NCBI GenBank assembly: GCA_016584495.1
Contig: WAID01000006.1
Coordinates: 1,178,001 to 1,242,000, forward strand
Length of the DNA stretch: 64,000 bases
Direction of reading: 5' to 3'
From: Celoporthe dispersa
Lineage: Eukaryota > Ascomycota > Sordariomycetes > Diaporthales > Cryphonectriaceae
Shown in pieces: positions 35,073 through 46,034 of this stretch (within the stretch, counting starts at the first letter, position 1; each line of letters begins with the position of its first letter). The position numbers and the translations under genes are program-made. Under the pieces are notes generated by a model. The model did not search any database, was not told the origin of the DNA, and worked only from the letters and a program-made list of their open reading frames with translations.

Positions 35073-36379
35073 CTACGCAAAATGTATGTTCTCCTTGTTG
35101 AACGCATAGAGAAGCTTCAGGAAGGCGTTCTCGTCCAGCTTCCCCGCGCGCTGGTCCGCCATGTCCGTGCCCTGCAGAACCCTCGCAATCTTGGACCGCA
35201 CGAGCTCCGCGACTCTCGTCTTCTTCCTCCTGCTGGGCGTCTTGGCCGTGTGGCTCGCCTGGCCCGACGCTGCCGCCTGGTCCTTGAAGAACTCGGGGAG
35301 GTCGTCGTCATCCTCCTCCTCCTCCTCCGCCTCCTGGTCCTCACCCTCATCAACATCCATAATGCCTCCCCACTCGCCCCCGCCGTTGTTGTCGTCGCCC
35401 CCATCCACATCCATGCTCGCGTCCTCGTTCACCGCCTCGTCCTCGACGACGGTCTCGTCCACAGGGACGTTGTTCAGCGCGCACCAGGTCCTGTAGTTCC
35501 TCTCCACCAGCGCGAGGACCTCCTTGGTGCCGAAGCTCGCGCGCACGGTCTTGTTCTTGCGGCTGAAGACGATGCGCAGCAGGCCGTCGAACTCGGCCCA
35601 GCTGACGGCCGGCCTGTCCTTGCCCAGCTTGGGCTCGATGCGCACGACCGAGGACTCGACCTGGGGGGGCGGGCGGAAGTTCTGCCGGCCGACCTTCATG
35701 ATGTGGGTGATCTTGGAGAAGAACTGTGCGTTGACGGAGAGGCGGTTGTAGAGGGGTCGCCGGGGCGGGCGGTGAGGCGGAGGGCGAATTCTCTCTGTCG
35801 TCGCGGGATTAGCCACCAGAGCCGGGGAGGAGTAGACACAAGCAAGGGAGTTTTGGGGGGAGAGGGAGGGGAGTCATGTACCTGGAACATGAGGACACAG
35901 CACCTCGGCGGGTTCGGCATGCTCAGCAGCTTGAACACGAGGGGGCTGGAGATCTGGTAGGGCGTGTTGGAGATGCACACGTCGTGGGGCGGGAAGTCGA
36001 GCTTGATGGCGTCGCCCAGCAGCACCTCGAGCTTCTTCTGGCTCGGGGTGCCCATGACGCGCTTGGTGATCTCGCTCGCCATGCGCGGGTCCAGCTCGAC
36101 GGCCACGAGCCTCTTGGCCTTCTCCAGGATGCGCACGCTGATGTTGCCCGTTCCCGGGCCGATCTCGAGGACGGTGTCGGTGGGCTTGAGGTAGGCCTTG
36201 TCCACGATGGCGTCTGCTATGCCTGGGTTCTTGAGGATGTGCTGTCCCACGTTCGTGTTGAACTTGAAGACGTTGTTCTTGGCAGCGGCGGCCGACGATT
36301 TCTTGGAGGGCCGGTCGTAGGGTGTCGAGGCGGAGGAGGAGGATGCGCCTCCTTTGCGCTTGGTGTTGGCCTTGCCCAT
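35073..36379 (-). CDS. DIM1: Dim1-type 18S rRNA dimethyladenosine transferase
   Basis: Dimethylates two adjacent adenosines near the 3' end of 18S rRNA during small-subunit assembly; essential in yeast. Seen: a basic N-terminus, FKFNTNVGQHILKNP, the SAM-binding motif VLEIGPGTGNIS, DAIKLDFPPHDVCISNTPYQ (the NxPY motif IV), MFQREFALRLTARPGDP, then LYNRLSVNAQFF, VGRQNFRPPPQVESSVVRI and FDGLLRIVFSRKNKT. The intron 35795-35881 (GTACAT...GACAG, 87 nt) carries no in-frame stop. A missing base in the G4 run at 35753-35756 (five keeps GDPLYNRLS) breaks the frame in the catalytic domain. Because the gene is essential and single-copy, this argues for a sequence error. An acidic Asp/Glu-rich insertion (about 35.28-35.45 kb) lengthens the C-terminal domain. 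Confidence 0.93.
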
Positions 36380-37685
36380 TTTTTTTAAAAAAAAAACAGA
36401 AATGTATGTGAGAAATTGAAGGAGGCTATAATATGATGGTCATCACTTGGATTTGGTCGGGTTTTTGGAGGGGTAAGAGAGGGGAGGGTTTCCTCTGGGT
36501 AGCAAGTATGGGAAGAATGAAGTGTATTGTCCATGCAATTCTCAAAAAATAAATTGGGCGGCTTATCGATAGGAAATAAGCCAGAACCAGAACCATGCAC
36601 GCTACGGTTCCGGGATGCTGCAGTGGGGTTTGGGGGGGAGGGGGTGTTGATAGCACCTACCCTCGCCTACTGTAGTGGCCAACAGCATCCGTAGTACATG
36701 AGAGGGTACGTCACTCTCGGTCCTGGGATCTCATCTGATTCAACTCTCTCGGCTTCATTTGTTTTTCGCCTTCTTCTACGTTCTGGACTTGGCATCGTGG
36801 CTTTCTGCTTTGACGACCGTTCTCCATCCACAGGGCTGTGACGACATCCTCACACGAACAAACCTCTGGACTGAACAAGACGAGGCAACTTCTTCGACCT
36901 ACAGCGTCATCATCACCAACAACAACAGGAACAGCACCTGAACGCTTCAGGAGAGTCAGCAGCGCCAGTGTAACCAGCAACACAGCAGAGTAGGGCTGAC
37001 CTCTGCAGGAGCGAAGAAAGGGCGGGACGGCTTTGTCGACTCAGCAGCTTTCCTTGCTCCCGGCGTGTCCGTTTCAAAGTCCGACCAGGCGGCCCAGTGA
37101 GGCTCAGCGGCGCTTTGCTTGCGTCGTCCCCTGGCTGAGCCTTTTCCAAGGAGGCAAAGGAAGGAAGGGGGGGTGGGCTTGACCTAACTTGGCATCTCTT
37201 GGTCTTACTTCAGGCGCGCAAACGTCCAATCCCACCTCACTGCCTGCTTTGGCTTGGGTCAGGTCTCATTATTTCTTCCTACCCTTACGTTTTTCTTTCT
37301 TTCTTCTCTGTCTCGTTTTTTTCTCTTTGGGTTTTTCTTCTTCTTTTTTGCCTTCTTTTTCTTCACGCGTGGCTCTCCTAGGATATCAACGCGGATCAGT
37401 TCACGACCCTGGTTCTGTCTCGCCACGGAAGATTTACTGTATCAGACTTGTCACCTGGAAAGACGAAGGAAGCACAGTGACGGTCTTGATGTACGTTCTA
37501 GGCCCGGGCTTATGACAAGACGTTTCTTACCTTCGAGCCCTGGAACCATGAGTTAGTCGAACAGCTGTGAGACCTGCACCTGCACCACCCAAAAGAGATT
37601 CATCTCGAGCTGGTCCCAGACCAGTTGTTCTCATCCCGGCGACCGTAACCTCAAGGCTTGCCTACCCGCCTCGTCAGCCCTCAAG
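36380..37685. other. Intergenic, divergent promoter region of DIM1 and the arrestin gene
   Basis: Holds A8-A10 runs next to the DIM1 start and pyrimidine-rich tracts (37290-37370) before the arrestin gene. No supported gene. Confidence 0.5.
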
Positions 37686-39485
37686 ATGTCGGTTCGCATA
37701 GCTTTCGACAGCCCTCCAGAGTTCTATACCAACCTCGACATCATCTCCGGGAAGGTGATGCTAGGGATCAACCGGCCTGAGAATATCGGCGCAGTCATTG
37801 TCAAGCTCGAAGGTGAATCCAAGACCGCCCTGAGCGCGCCTGACTACCCGGGCCTCGCTTCCAAATCACCCGGGCTCCAGAAGTCTCAGGTCGTCTACGA
37901 GAACCACAAGGTCCTCTACAAGGTGCAGCAGGTCTATCCCGACGAGAGCGTACCGGCCTACTCACCCTCTATACTGCTGAACCCCGGCCAGCACGTGTGG
38001 AATTTCAAGTTCAAGGTGCCCTTCAACAATGCCTGCGGCGATCCCAACGCCATGGCACAGATAGGTGGCCTCGCGGGCGCAGGAGGCTTTGCGGGCCCAA
38101 GCTTCTTCGGCATGGGCGGGATCAGGCTGATGGACGGGAGCAAGCAGCTCTTCTACAAGCACGTCACCAAAACGCTGCCTCCCAGCTTCACCGGGTTCCC
38201 AGGGCAGGCCGAGATCCGGTATTATGTCAAGGTCACAATACAGCGGCCGGGACTCTTCAAGGAGAACCTGCGGCACCAGATCGGGTTCAAATTCCTGCCC
38301 ATTGAGCCGCCGCGGCCACCGGTCACGAACCAGGAGGCCTACGCGAGACGACCGTTCACCTTTCGGCCAAAGAGCCCTGGCCTGGGGGGCCCCTCGACAC
38401 CGCCCCTCAACCCGAGGAAGAGCTCCATGTTTGGGCGCAAGACGAGCGAACGGTCGCTCGGGGTCAACGGCAGCACATCCTCAGCCGCCGATCAGCCGCC
38501 GTCGGTGGAGATCTCCGCCCGTCTCCCACATCCCTCGGTACTCACCTGCAACAAGCCGATCCCGCTCCGCCTCATCGCCAAGAAGCTCGTGGACAGCCGG
38601 GCAGAGTGCTACCTGACGTCGATACAGATCGAGCTCGTGGGCACAACCGTCGTGCGGGCCCAGGGTCTCATCAACAACGAAACCACCAAGTGGGTTGTCG
38701 TCTCGAGGCATAGCCTTGCTGTACCTCTGCAGTGGGGCCCCGACGATGCAGTAGGCAGGGAGATGGAGATCAACGAGGTGCTCTGGAACGCAAAGCCCCT
38801 CCCGAACACGGTGATGCCTAGCTTCCTCACGTGCAACCTCAAGCGGACCTACGCCCTCGAGCTCAGGCTGGGCGTGAGCTGGGGGAAGCCACCGGGACTG
38901 ACGTCCGCCATACCGGACGAGGTGGGCTCAGTCTCTTCCGGGCACCCGGGAAAGGGGGTTAAGAAGGGGAAGGGAAAAGGCAAGAACCACGCCGTGCCCG
39001 ATCTGACCCAGACGCTCTTCCTGCCGCTGCACTTTAGCGCGGTGCAGGTCTACTCGGGCCTGACGCCGCCCGCGGGACTGGCGCAGGCGGCCATGACGAG
39101 CCGCAGGCACCAGACGCGCACGTCCTCACAGGCACAGACCTCGAGGCCATCGCCGCGGCCGAACGCGGCGGCGTCGTCGTCGGTGTCGAGCCCCTCGCTG
39201 CCGCCCAGACAGCAACAACACGACCCGCTCTATCCGCCCCAGCTGCAGCCGGGCCAGGTGGCGGTGCAGGCCTCGACCGCTGGGAGCTCTGCCGCGGGCA
39301 GCAGCAGTGGCGGGGCAGGCGCCGAGGCCTTTGATGGAGTCGCGCCGCCGTCCTATGATGAGGCGCCGCCTAGCTACGACGAGGCCATGGCGGACGCCCT
39401 AGCACCTGTCTCGGTAGAGGGGCGGCCGGCGTGGAGCGGCGTCACGAACGAGAATGCGCCGGATACCCTGGCATCGAAGAATTGA
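37686..39485 (+). CDS. Alpha-arrestin, Rsp5-type ubiquitin ligase adaptor
   Basis: Fungal alpha-arrestins bind plasma-membrane transporters or receptors and recruit the HECT ligase Rsp5 through PPxY motifs, driving endocytosis. The 599-residue single-exon product starts MSVRIAFDSPPEFYTNLD, followed by the arrestin N-domain with GKVMLGINRP, VKLEGESKTAL and the LLNPGQHVWNFKFKVPF strand. Next come the LPPSFTGFPGQAEIRYYVKV block and an arrestin C-domain from about 275 to 460 (SVEISARLPHPSVLTCNKPI; LTSIQIELVGTTVV). The tail is disordered and Gln/Ser-rich with two adjacent PPxY motifs, APPSYDEAPPSYDEAM, near residues 555-570, the expected WW-domain docking sites. No frame breaks. Confidence 0.9.
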   Translation: MSVRIAFDSPPEFYTNLDIISGKVMLGINRPENIGAVIVKLEGESKTALSAPDYPGLASKSPGLQKSQVVYENHKVLYKVQQVYPDESVPAYSPSILLNPGQHVWNFKFKVPFNNACGDPNAMAQIGGLAGAGGFAGPSFFGMGGIRLMDGSKQLFYKHVTKTLPPSFTGFPGQAEIRYYVKVTIQRPGLFKENLRHQIGFKFLPIEPPRPPVTNQEAYARRPFTFRPKSPGLGGPSTPPLNPRKSSMFGRKTSERSLGVNGSTSSAADQPPSVEISARLPHPSVLTCNKPIPLRLIAKKLVDSRAECYLTSIQIELVGTTVVRAQGLINNETTKWVVVSRHSLAVPLQWGPDDAVGREMEINEVLWNAKPLPNTVMPSFLTCNLKRTYALELRLGVSWGKPPGLTSAIPDEVGSVSSGHPGKGVKKGKGKGKNHAVPDLTQTLFLPLHFSAVQVYSGLTPPAGLAQAAMTSRRHQTRTSSQAQTSRPSPRPNAAASSSVSSPSLPPRQQQHDPLYPPQLQPGQVAVQASTAGSSAAGSSSGGAGAEAFDGVAPPSYDEAPPSYDEAMADALAPVSVEGRPAWSGVTNENAPDTLASKN

Positions 39486-40114
39486 GGAGGAGGGTGACAC
39501 ATGTGCTTTTCTTCTTCTTCTCTCTCGACTCGGGTGGGTTACCTCTGATGGGCTCGGAGAGGCTCTCCTGGCAGAATTAGGCCACCAGCGGCAGCAGAAT
39601 TCTGTGGGGGAGCCAGAGTAGAGTTGGTATATAGAAAAGACGTCACCACGCGGAGGGACGGGACACTTGTAATTTTCTAGCTCATTTTGTTTACAGATAC
39701 CCTATGCATAAAACATCCGAGCAGTGTATTCAGCTCAGCTCAACGTGCGGCCGAGACTCATGCACCGGTGGGTGTTTCTCGATCCTGTATGAACAAGGCC
39801 TGGTCGCTACTTTATCGCGCTCTGGCCTACAGGAAGAAAAGCGGTTAAATCATATCAAGTATTTTAGTTGTAAGAATATACACGCTTCATGTTTCTTTTC
39901 GTCTTCTTCTGTTTTTTCTCTCTTGCTGAGCGGGTTGTCGGGAACACAAGCGGGAGGGATCCATTTAGTACTTAGCCCGAATCGGTGATAAAAGCGCCCA
40001 TATCGCGCAGGGTATGCAACACTGCAGCGAGATTCTTTGTCGCCTGGAATTCTATAAGACTGCAATAAGAAGACTGATAGTATTTAGAATTTAACATTCC
40101 AATCTGCAGTTATT
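39486..40114. other. Intergenic boundary between housekeeping region and diterpenoid cluster
   Basis: Convergent 3' regions of the arrestin and cyclase genes. Base composition becomes visibly AT-richer from about 39.7 kb onward. No supported gene. Confidence 0.5.
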
Positions 40115-43100
40115 CTATCGAGTTCGCGTGCCAATATCTTTCAGAATGTATATCTGCCCATATAAGTCCGTTACCGTAATGAAAAGCTTCAACGCATGTT
40201 GCGTATGTATCAGCTTTTTAGACCGCAACAGCTCTTCTAACAGCTTCAACGATGTCTCAAGTCCTATTCGTTCATAATCAGCGATCCACAGAAGCTTCTC
40301 CTTAACTTCCTGGTCGAGTTTCGAACATGATGGCCATGGATTTGTGCAATCTGGATTTTGACGAAATTCGGCGAAATTGGCCGAGTTCAGGTTGCACTCC
40401 TCTATATCACGGTGAAGAGAGCCGTAGTCGTTGTATATGCGGCAGAGGCTTGCTAGATGACGGCAGAGATCCTCGGCCAGATAAGCCATGCGTGCGGAGC
40501 CAAAGATGCTGAGTTCTGGCGGTGATTCAGATAGCTGTGGGGCCTGTACAAGGCAGTTGAAGAACACGAAAGAGAATGGGCACGATGTGTTATCGGCCGC
40601 GGTGCTTCGAACCCAACTATAGAAAGTCTGGCCCGGGTCAAGGTGTTGCTGTAGCTCTATAGACCCAGGCATGACTTCCTCCTCAGGCTTAGCAGACTTG
40701 CCTTGGTCATCATAGGGGCGAACAGCGTGTTGACGACTCAGACGACGATTTTCCTCCGCATGGGTGACATGAGCCAGTAGGAATGACTTGAGCTCCATTG
40801 CCAGTCGCGTCTGCAAGCTTTTTGGACTTGCGAGCACAGCATCATGTCCCAGGATATGGGTTGAAAACCGGGTCAAGACGCTCGTCACCTCCTCTATGGA
40901 GCTGTGTATTGGGGATCCGTCAGGTTGACCTTTTGCAGTCGTCGGTAGGTTCTGTGGTGTATAAGGTGTAGCCTGCCCAATGGAATCACCGAGATCGTTG
41001 AAGATTCGGAGTACGAGGCGACGTATGCTGCTGAGATGGTCCCCAAAATTCGCTTCAATGACACCTTCCATGTACTCATCCACTAAGAAGTTCAGGACCG
41101 AGAGTACCATCATCTCTTGCAGTGTGTACAAGCTGATCGAGGACCCTTCGGCTGCTGAACACGCTGTGAAAGATAGTGGAATGATGTACAGGTATTTATC
41201 TTTCCCTTTTGCGGTTCGTGGGAAGATAGTAGGGGTTTTTTTTTGTAGAGCACGAAACGCATAACATGCTTGAGCCTGTGCCAATTGCAGAACGGATACG
41301 TTTGTATCAGCGAAGATAGGAGTGCGTGCCACCAAATCTCCAGCTCCCCTCATGCCGTTGACCAAATTGTCGTTCAGAGCCCAGAATGTAGATGCTCGAG
41401 ACTCCAATGTCATCGTCATCTCTGGAACCCGGCACATGGTTGCAGCGAGACAGTAAGCCCCCGAGAGGTTGTCGCATGCGTAAGTCACTTTCTCAATCCA
41501 GATGTGATGGCCCGAGAACCATGTGTTTTGGTTTGACAGAAGAAATGACTGCCCTCGACTTATAGCGGCGATCATATTGGCCATGTTTGATGGCCAAATG
41601 AACGGCAGACGGGAAAGTGATGTTAATGCCAAGACAGCATAGGATGTAATCTCGCAGATGCCATCCCATGAGCCCTGAGAATCTTGCAGATGCAGTATTT
41701 TGTTGATGAGTTGCAGGGCAATCATTGGGATCTGATCTTCGAGACCCGGGTGAAGTTCAAAAACTTTCTGGGTTAGAATTTCGTCTTCACTTAGTAGTGC
41801 CAGTGCCTGAGACAGAAGCATGGCCCAGTATAGCATATTCGTGTGCTATTGAAAGGAATATGATTAGTGACAACGCACTATCACTAGTCGCTACATCGAT
41901 TGAAAAATACATACCCATTTTTCATGGACTTCGCCCCTAAATGCTTGTATCATGACAAAATCCAGACACTTTGCAATCTGGGTAACAAAGAGGCTAGAGT
42001 CTTTCCGCTTCAACAAAGCAATAAGAATATTGCAATTCGCGCTAAAGCTCGGGTTGCGTTCGCCCGCATAGGTTTTGAAATGAGTCTTGGCTTCGAACAT
42101 TCGGATAAGGCCATCGATAGAGATGATGCTTCCTAGGGAATGCAACGTTGCAATTCCTTTGGCAGTATCGTCGGCATCGGGAAGATTGTCAGGCGCTGTA
42201 GTGTGACTTAGTGAACGTACAACGAAGAATTGACAAGCTATATGTCAAACTCTTACCAAACCCAACGACGCCATTGAAAGAGAAAGCTTCTTCAAGAAAC
42301 ATTCTGATAGCGGACAACGCTGCCTCGTCCATAGCGATACCGACATCAAGCAATGTAGTGACAATCTGCAAGAAGGGGCAAAAAGGCGGTTAGCCATAGA
42401 GCTTGCATTATTCTTACAATATTGAGACAGACGTACCCAGGTGACCTCAAAGATAGAGGTTGGCCATGCAGATGGAACACTACCGTTGCCATTCCCAGCA
42501 CCGTAGTCCACGGCCTGTAGGAGATATGCTTCTGCCTTGTCATCCCAAGTCGAAGCGTTCATTAGATATGCTGCTGTTGAACTGGGAGACCCCATCATAG
42601 AACCGTCAGGATTTCTCCAGCGCCGAAGCTTGTCGAAATCAATGTGGCCGATGAGAGCTTCGAGAGAGTGGTATAGCGTAGAGGATGTGCTGTAGACCGA
42701 TGATGGCGGCAGCTTCGCGAGTTTTGCATTGCGAAGAGACTGAAGTTTGCTTCTCTGGGGAAATGACAGGAAAATTCCTGTCTCCTCGAGCAAGTGAACA
42801 TGTTGTGTGATAAGCATTTCGAAGCCTACTTGGTCAGTAGGATCGGCTTTCCACTCAGCCAGCATAGACTGCAGGGCTGTCTCGGCCTTTTGACAATTGC
42901 CGTACCAATCTGGATGCTCCGGGCACGTATTGAGGCGCGTCTTGACAGCCAATAGCGCGGCTGCCGTGTTCAATATCCCATCGATCGGAGAAGCATAAGA
43001 TGCCCAGGCACCTGTGGGAAGCTGCTGAGCTAGTAAGAAATCAAAAGATTTGGGAGAAAGCCATGAGCCATTAGGCTTTCGAACCATGGAGACCAAGCAG

Positions 43101-43206
43101 TATCATACACTGAGACTGACATAGATCCAAACGGAACGCCTGAGGAACATTGCTTTGCGGTTTTGGCAATAAGTGCCTTTACCTGATCAGCCGGTGAAGT
43201 CTCCAT
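40115..43206 (-). CDS. Bifunctional diterpene cyclase (fungal CPS/KS type)
   Basis: Probable core enzyme of the cluster. It cyclises GGPP by class II protonation to a copalyl-type diphosphate and then by class I ionisation to a polycyclic diterpene. Exons: 43206-42437, 42365-42257, 42195-41915 and 41845-40115; introns 42366-42436, 42196-42256 and 41846-41914, all GT..AG and in phase. The product is about 963 residues, the usual size. Motifs: N-terminal SVYDTAW, GSMMGSPSSTAAYLM, class II LPDADDTAKG with DADD at about 300-303, QGSWDGICEITSYAVLAL, class I LVDEYMEGV (DEYME at about 643-647), and NDYGSLHRDIEE (about 859-870) in the place of the second metal-binding motif. The C-terminus TDLYGQIYILKDI matches the family. 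One base is missing after TGG at 43093-43094: YDTAW should continue VSMVRKPNGSW. The exact product cannot be read from sequence. Confidence 0.93.
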
Positions 43207-44398
43207 GATGAAAAGATTAAGTAGTAAGAGCGTTTGTTAAATAAGTCGTATGCGGTCTTGACAGACTCAGAACTTAGTTTTGAAAGGGAAAGCAGCAAGT
43301 TTGAGATGAATTTGTATCACACTGGACTTCCTTTAGACGTTAGATCTAAGGCTTGAATCAGTTGGACTTCAGTCTTTCCTATTATCGTGTGATCGAGCTA
43401 CTTTCCATCACTATTATTGAATAGTCCAACAGTTTTCATGTGGTTTAGCCGGGCAATCGATATTCCTCAGGTTTGTATTTCAGGTGTAGATCGTATCACC
43501 TGTCTACTCGGAGCCTACTATCGCATTGAGGCCGAATACATGACGCAAATAGTCCCACTAGAGAGCGTTACAGTAACACTGGGGGCTATTTTGTGAAGCA
43601 AAAGTTCCATTTTGATGTTACAGTGCTATATAAGTACTTTGCATTAGTTGGTTCCGAACGCAATTTGCTCAAAGCATTCCATGATACGTTACGCAGCCCT
43701 CGGAAGCTTTCATTTCTTTTATCTGACTGTATTGGGGGCTAATATACGACGCACAACCGCTTATATAATGCAACAGTAACATTTTGCGCTTTCAATCTTT
43801 AAGTGAGGCTGCAGTCTCCGAAAGCATCACGCTCTAATAGGTCGCCCTTTTCTGACCGCCTTGGGGGCGATATACGATGCAAAAGTACCCCTTCAAAATG
43901 CTGATCCCAATAGCGTTGATACTAAGCAGTTTCCGGTAGAAGCTAGGATGAGCTGCCGTGCTGCCTCGAAAGAATAAAATGGTGAAAGCAAATCTGACGT
44001 AGCCTTTTATGTAGCACACACCCTTAGAAGCCAATCACTGCGTAGAATGTGCGCAAAAGGCAGGTGGCTTGGCAGTCAGTACTTATGGAACGCAGCATGG
44101 TTGATGCGCACCTGCAGGCTGAAGCTGCAGCCACCCGAGCCGCTGGCGTTGTCACATTGTGACTTGTGGTATCTCGTGTGGTAATTCGTGTGACGTGAAC
44201 TCCCGATCAGTCCGAGAGATACCCCTCCCTCTACCCCTCAGCCCAGCCACCTGAGTATTTGAGGCCTGCTCTGGTGGCATTCCTTCGAGCGCGGACAAGA
44301 ACCTCTTTTAAGAACACTTTTCTCCTTAGATCTGCAAATCAACTTTTGATCTTGCACGTCTTCATAGAGCACTTTACACAGCTCAATCGATCGCTGCG
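43207..44398. promoter_or_regulatory. Divergent promoter of cyclase and GST with repeated TTGGGGGC elements
   Basis: 1.19 kb between the two start codons. It holds TTGGGGGC at 43732-43739 and 43861-43868 and CTGGGGGC at 43579-43586. The two exact copies share a longer context (GGGGGC[TG]A, then ATAyACGAyGC), and the third is followed by CTATTTTGTGAAGC. AAAGT follows two of the three. No coding sequence is supported here. Confidence 0.55.
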
Positions 44399-45363
44399 AT
44401 GGAACCAATCCGTGTTTGGCTTGCACGTAAGTCAAAGCCCCACAAGACAAGGCTAGGCGTAGCATCGCGAACGCTTTTCATTCTAACTAAGAAACTACTA
44501 ATAGCGCCAGGGCCGAACCCCTGGAAGGTCATCTTCGTCCTCGAGGAGCTTGGTGTGCCTTATAAGATCGAGGCTATCAAATTCGAGAATATCAAGAAAG
44601 AGCCTTTCATCAATGTCAACCCTAATGGCCGTGTTCCTGGTACGTGGAAGGAAGTCGTCCTTACCGGCTGAGTTGGAGCTGACGTTTAACCCAAGCAATC
44701 GAGGACCCAAACACAGGCATCACGCTGTGGGAGTCGGGTGCAATTCTGGGCTATCTCTGTCAGCAATATGACACCGAGAAGCGAATCAGCTACGACACGT
44801 TGGAGGAGAAGACCCTTTGCGGGCAGTGGCTTGCGTTCCAGATCAGTGGCCAAGGTCCGTACTTCGGACAGTGCACGTGGTGAGTACTATTCCTTAGGAA
44901 ATACACCTCATGGGAACCTTGGATTCCAAGATTGATATATAATCTCAGGTTCACATATCTGCATCCGGAGAAAATCCCGTCTGCTATTGAGCGTTATGCC
45001 AATGAGATCAAGCGTGTGCTCGGTGTTCTTGATGGTGTGCTCGCCAAGAAGCCTGCGGATAAGCAGTGGCTCGTCGGCGGGCGCATGACCTTCGCCGATA
45101 TGGCTTTTGTTCCATGGAATGATCGCCTCGATGCGACGCTTGGGGTGCCAGACGAGAAGAAATTCGAGGGTTTTCCTCATGTCAAGGCTTGGCATGAGAG
45201 CATGGTCAAGCGCCCGTCCTGGGTGAAGGCGATGGATATTCGTGCCCGTCTGATGGATGAGCAGGGTCTCGATTGGAACGGAATGCCGAAGGGCACGAAG
45301 AACTTCCAGGAGTATGAACAGAACATTGCAGCTGCAGACAAGGCTACAGAAGGCAAGCCATAA
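44399..45363 (+). CDS. Glutathione S-transferase, Ure2p/GTT-like
   Basis: Exons: 44399-44426, 44505-44639, 44696-44879 and 44949-45363. Introns: 44427-44504, 44640-44695 and 44880-44948; all are GT..AG and phases agree, giving about 253 residues. The N-terminal thioredoxin-fold domain shows PGPNPWKVIFVLEELGVPY, FINVNPNGRVP, EDPNTGITLWESGAILGYL (the GSH-binding ES pair) and QYDTEKRISY. The C-terminal helical domain has WLAFQISGQGPYFGQ, LVGGRMTFADMAFVPW (N-capping box region) and HESMVKRPSW. Fungal Ure2p-like GSTs use an Asn rather than a catalytic Tyr; N-P-W here fits. Within a diterpenoid cluster it might conjugate or isomerise an electrophilic pathway intermediate, or protect the cell; that is inference. 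Confidence 0.9.
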
Positions 45364-46034
45364 ATATGGTCTGCCTTTTTTTCTTCTTGAAGTTTCAGAT
45401 TGATCATTATTCTCTCGCCTGATTGCTCAATTTATTATCAAGATTACCCAAATATCGTAGTGTTTCAATTAGCGCTTTATCTGTTGATTCCTCTCGTGAA
45501 CTCCACTTACAGGATCTATTTACAACGCCGCAAGCATTTTTGACTGAGCCATACGCATAGCAAATATAATAGCCCTCGAAGTTTATATAAATAAGAATAA
45601 TAAGGGATGCTCAAAGAAGTCTGCTTTTGTATCAGCTCATTATAGGGCAATATGCTTGGTGACTTCGTATAAGCCCGATAATTTTGAGAACGGTAGACTC
45701 TTAAGCAAGTAATAATGTAACATTTTAATAGAAAAACAATATTTTAGTTGATACAAGAGAGACTTGCGTGGCAGATTATTGTAATAAATCGTGAGTTCCA
45801 TTGTTTTCCATGTGAATTTGAGACCCGAATTGCATAATACACAATGCAAACATAATATCATTCTTTATAGCAGAATCAACAGGCTATGCTAAGTAGACTA
45901 AGCTGATAATTTGTCAAGATTAAAATAAATAAGAGCTCTAGAAATAAAGACTAGCACGTTCTGAATTTCTATCTTGAAAAGAGGTATAGTGCGTTCATAT
46001 AAAGGCCAAATGTTGTCTGTATCTTTAGCCTTAT
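45364..46034. other. AT-rich intergenic, convergent 3' ends
   Basis: Strongly AT-rich with many stop codons in all frames. No supported gene. Confidence 0.5.
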
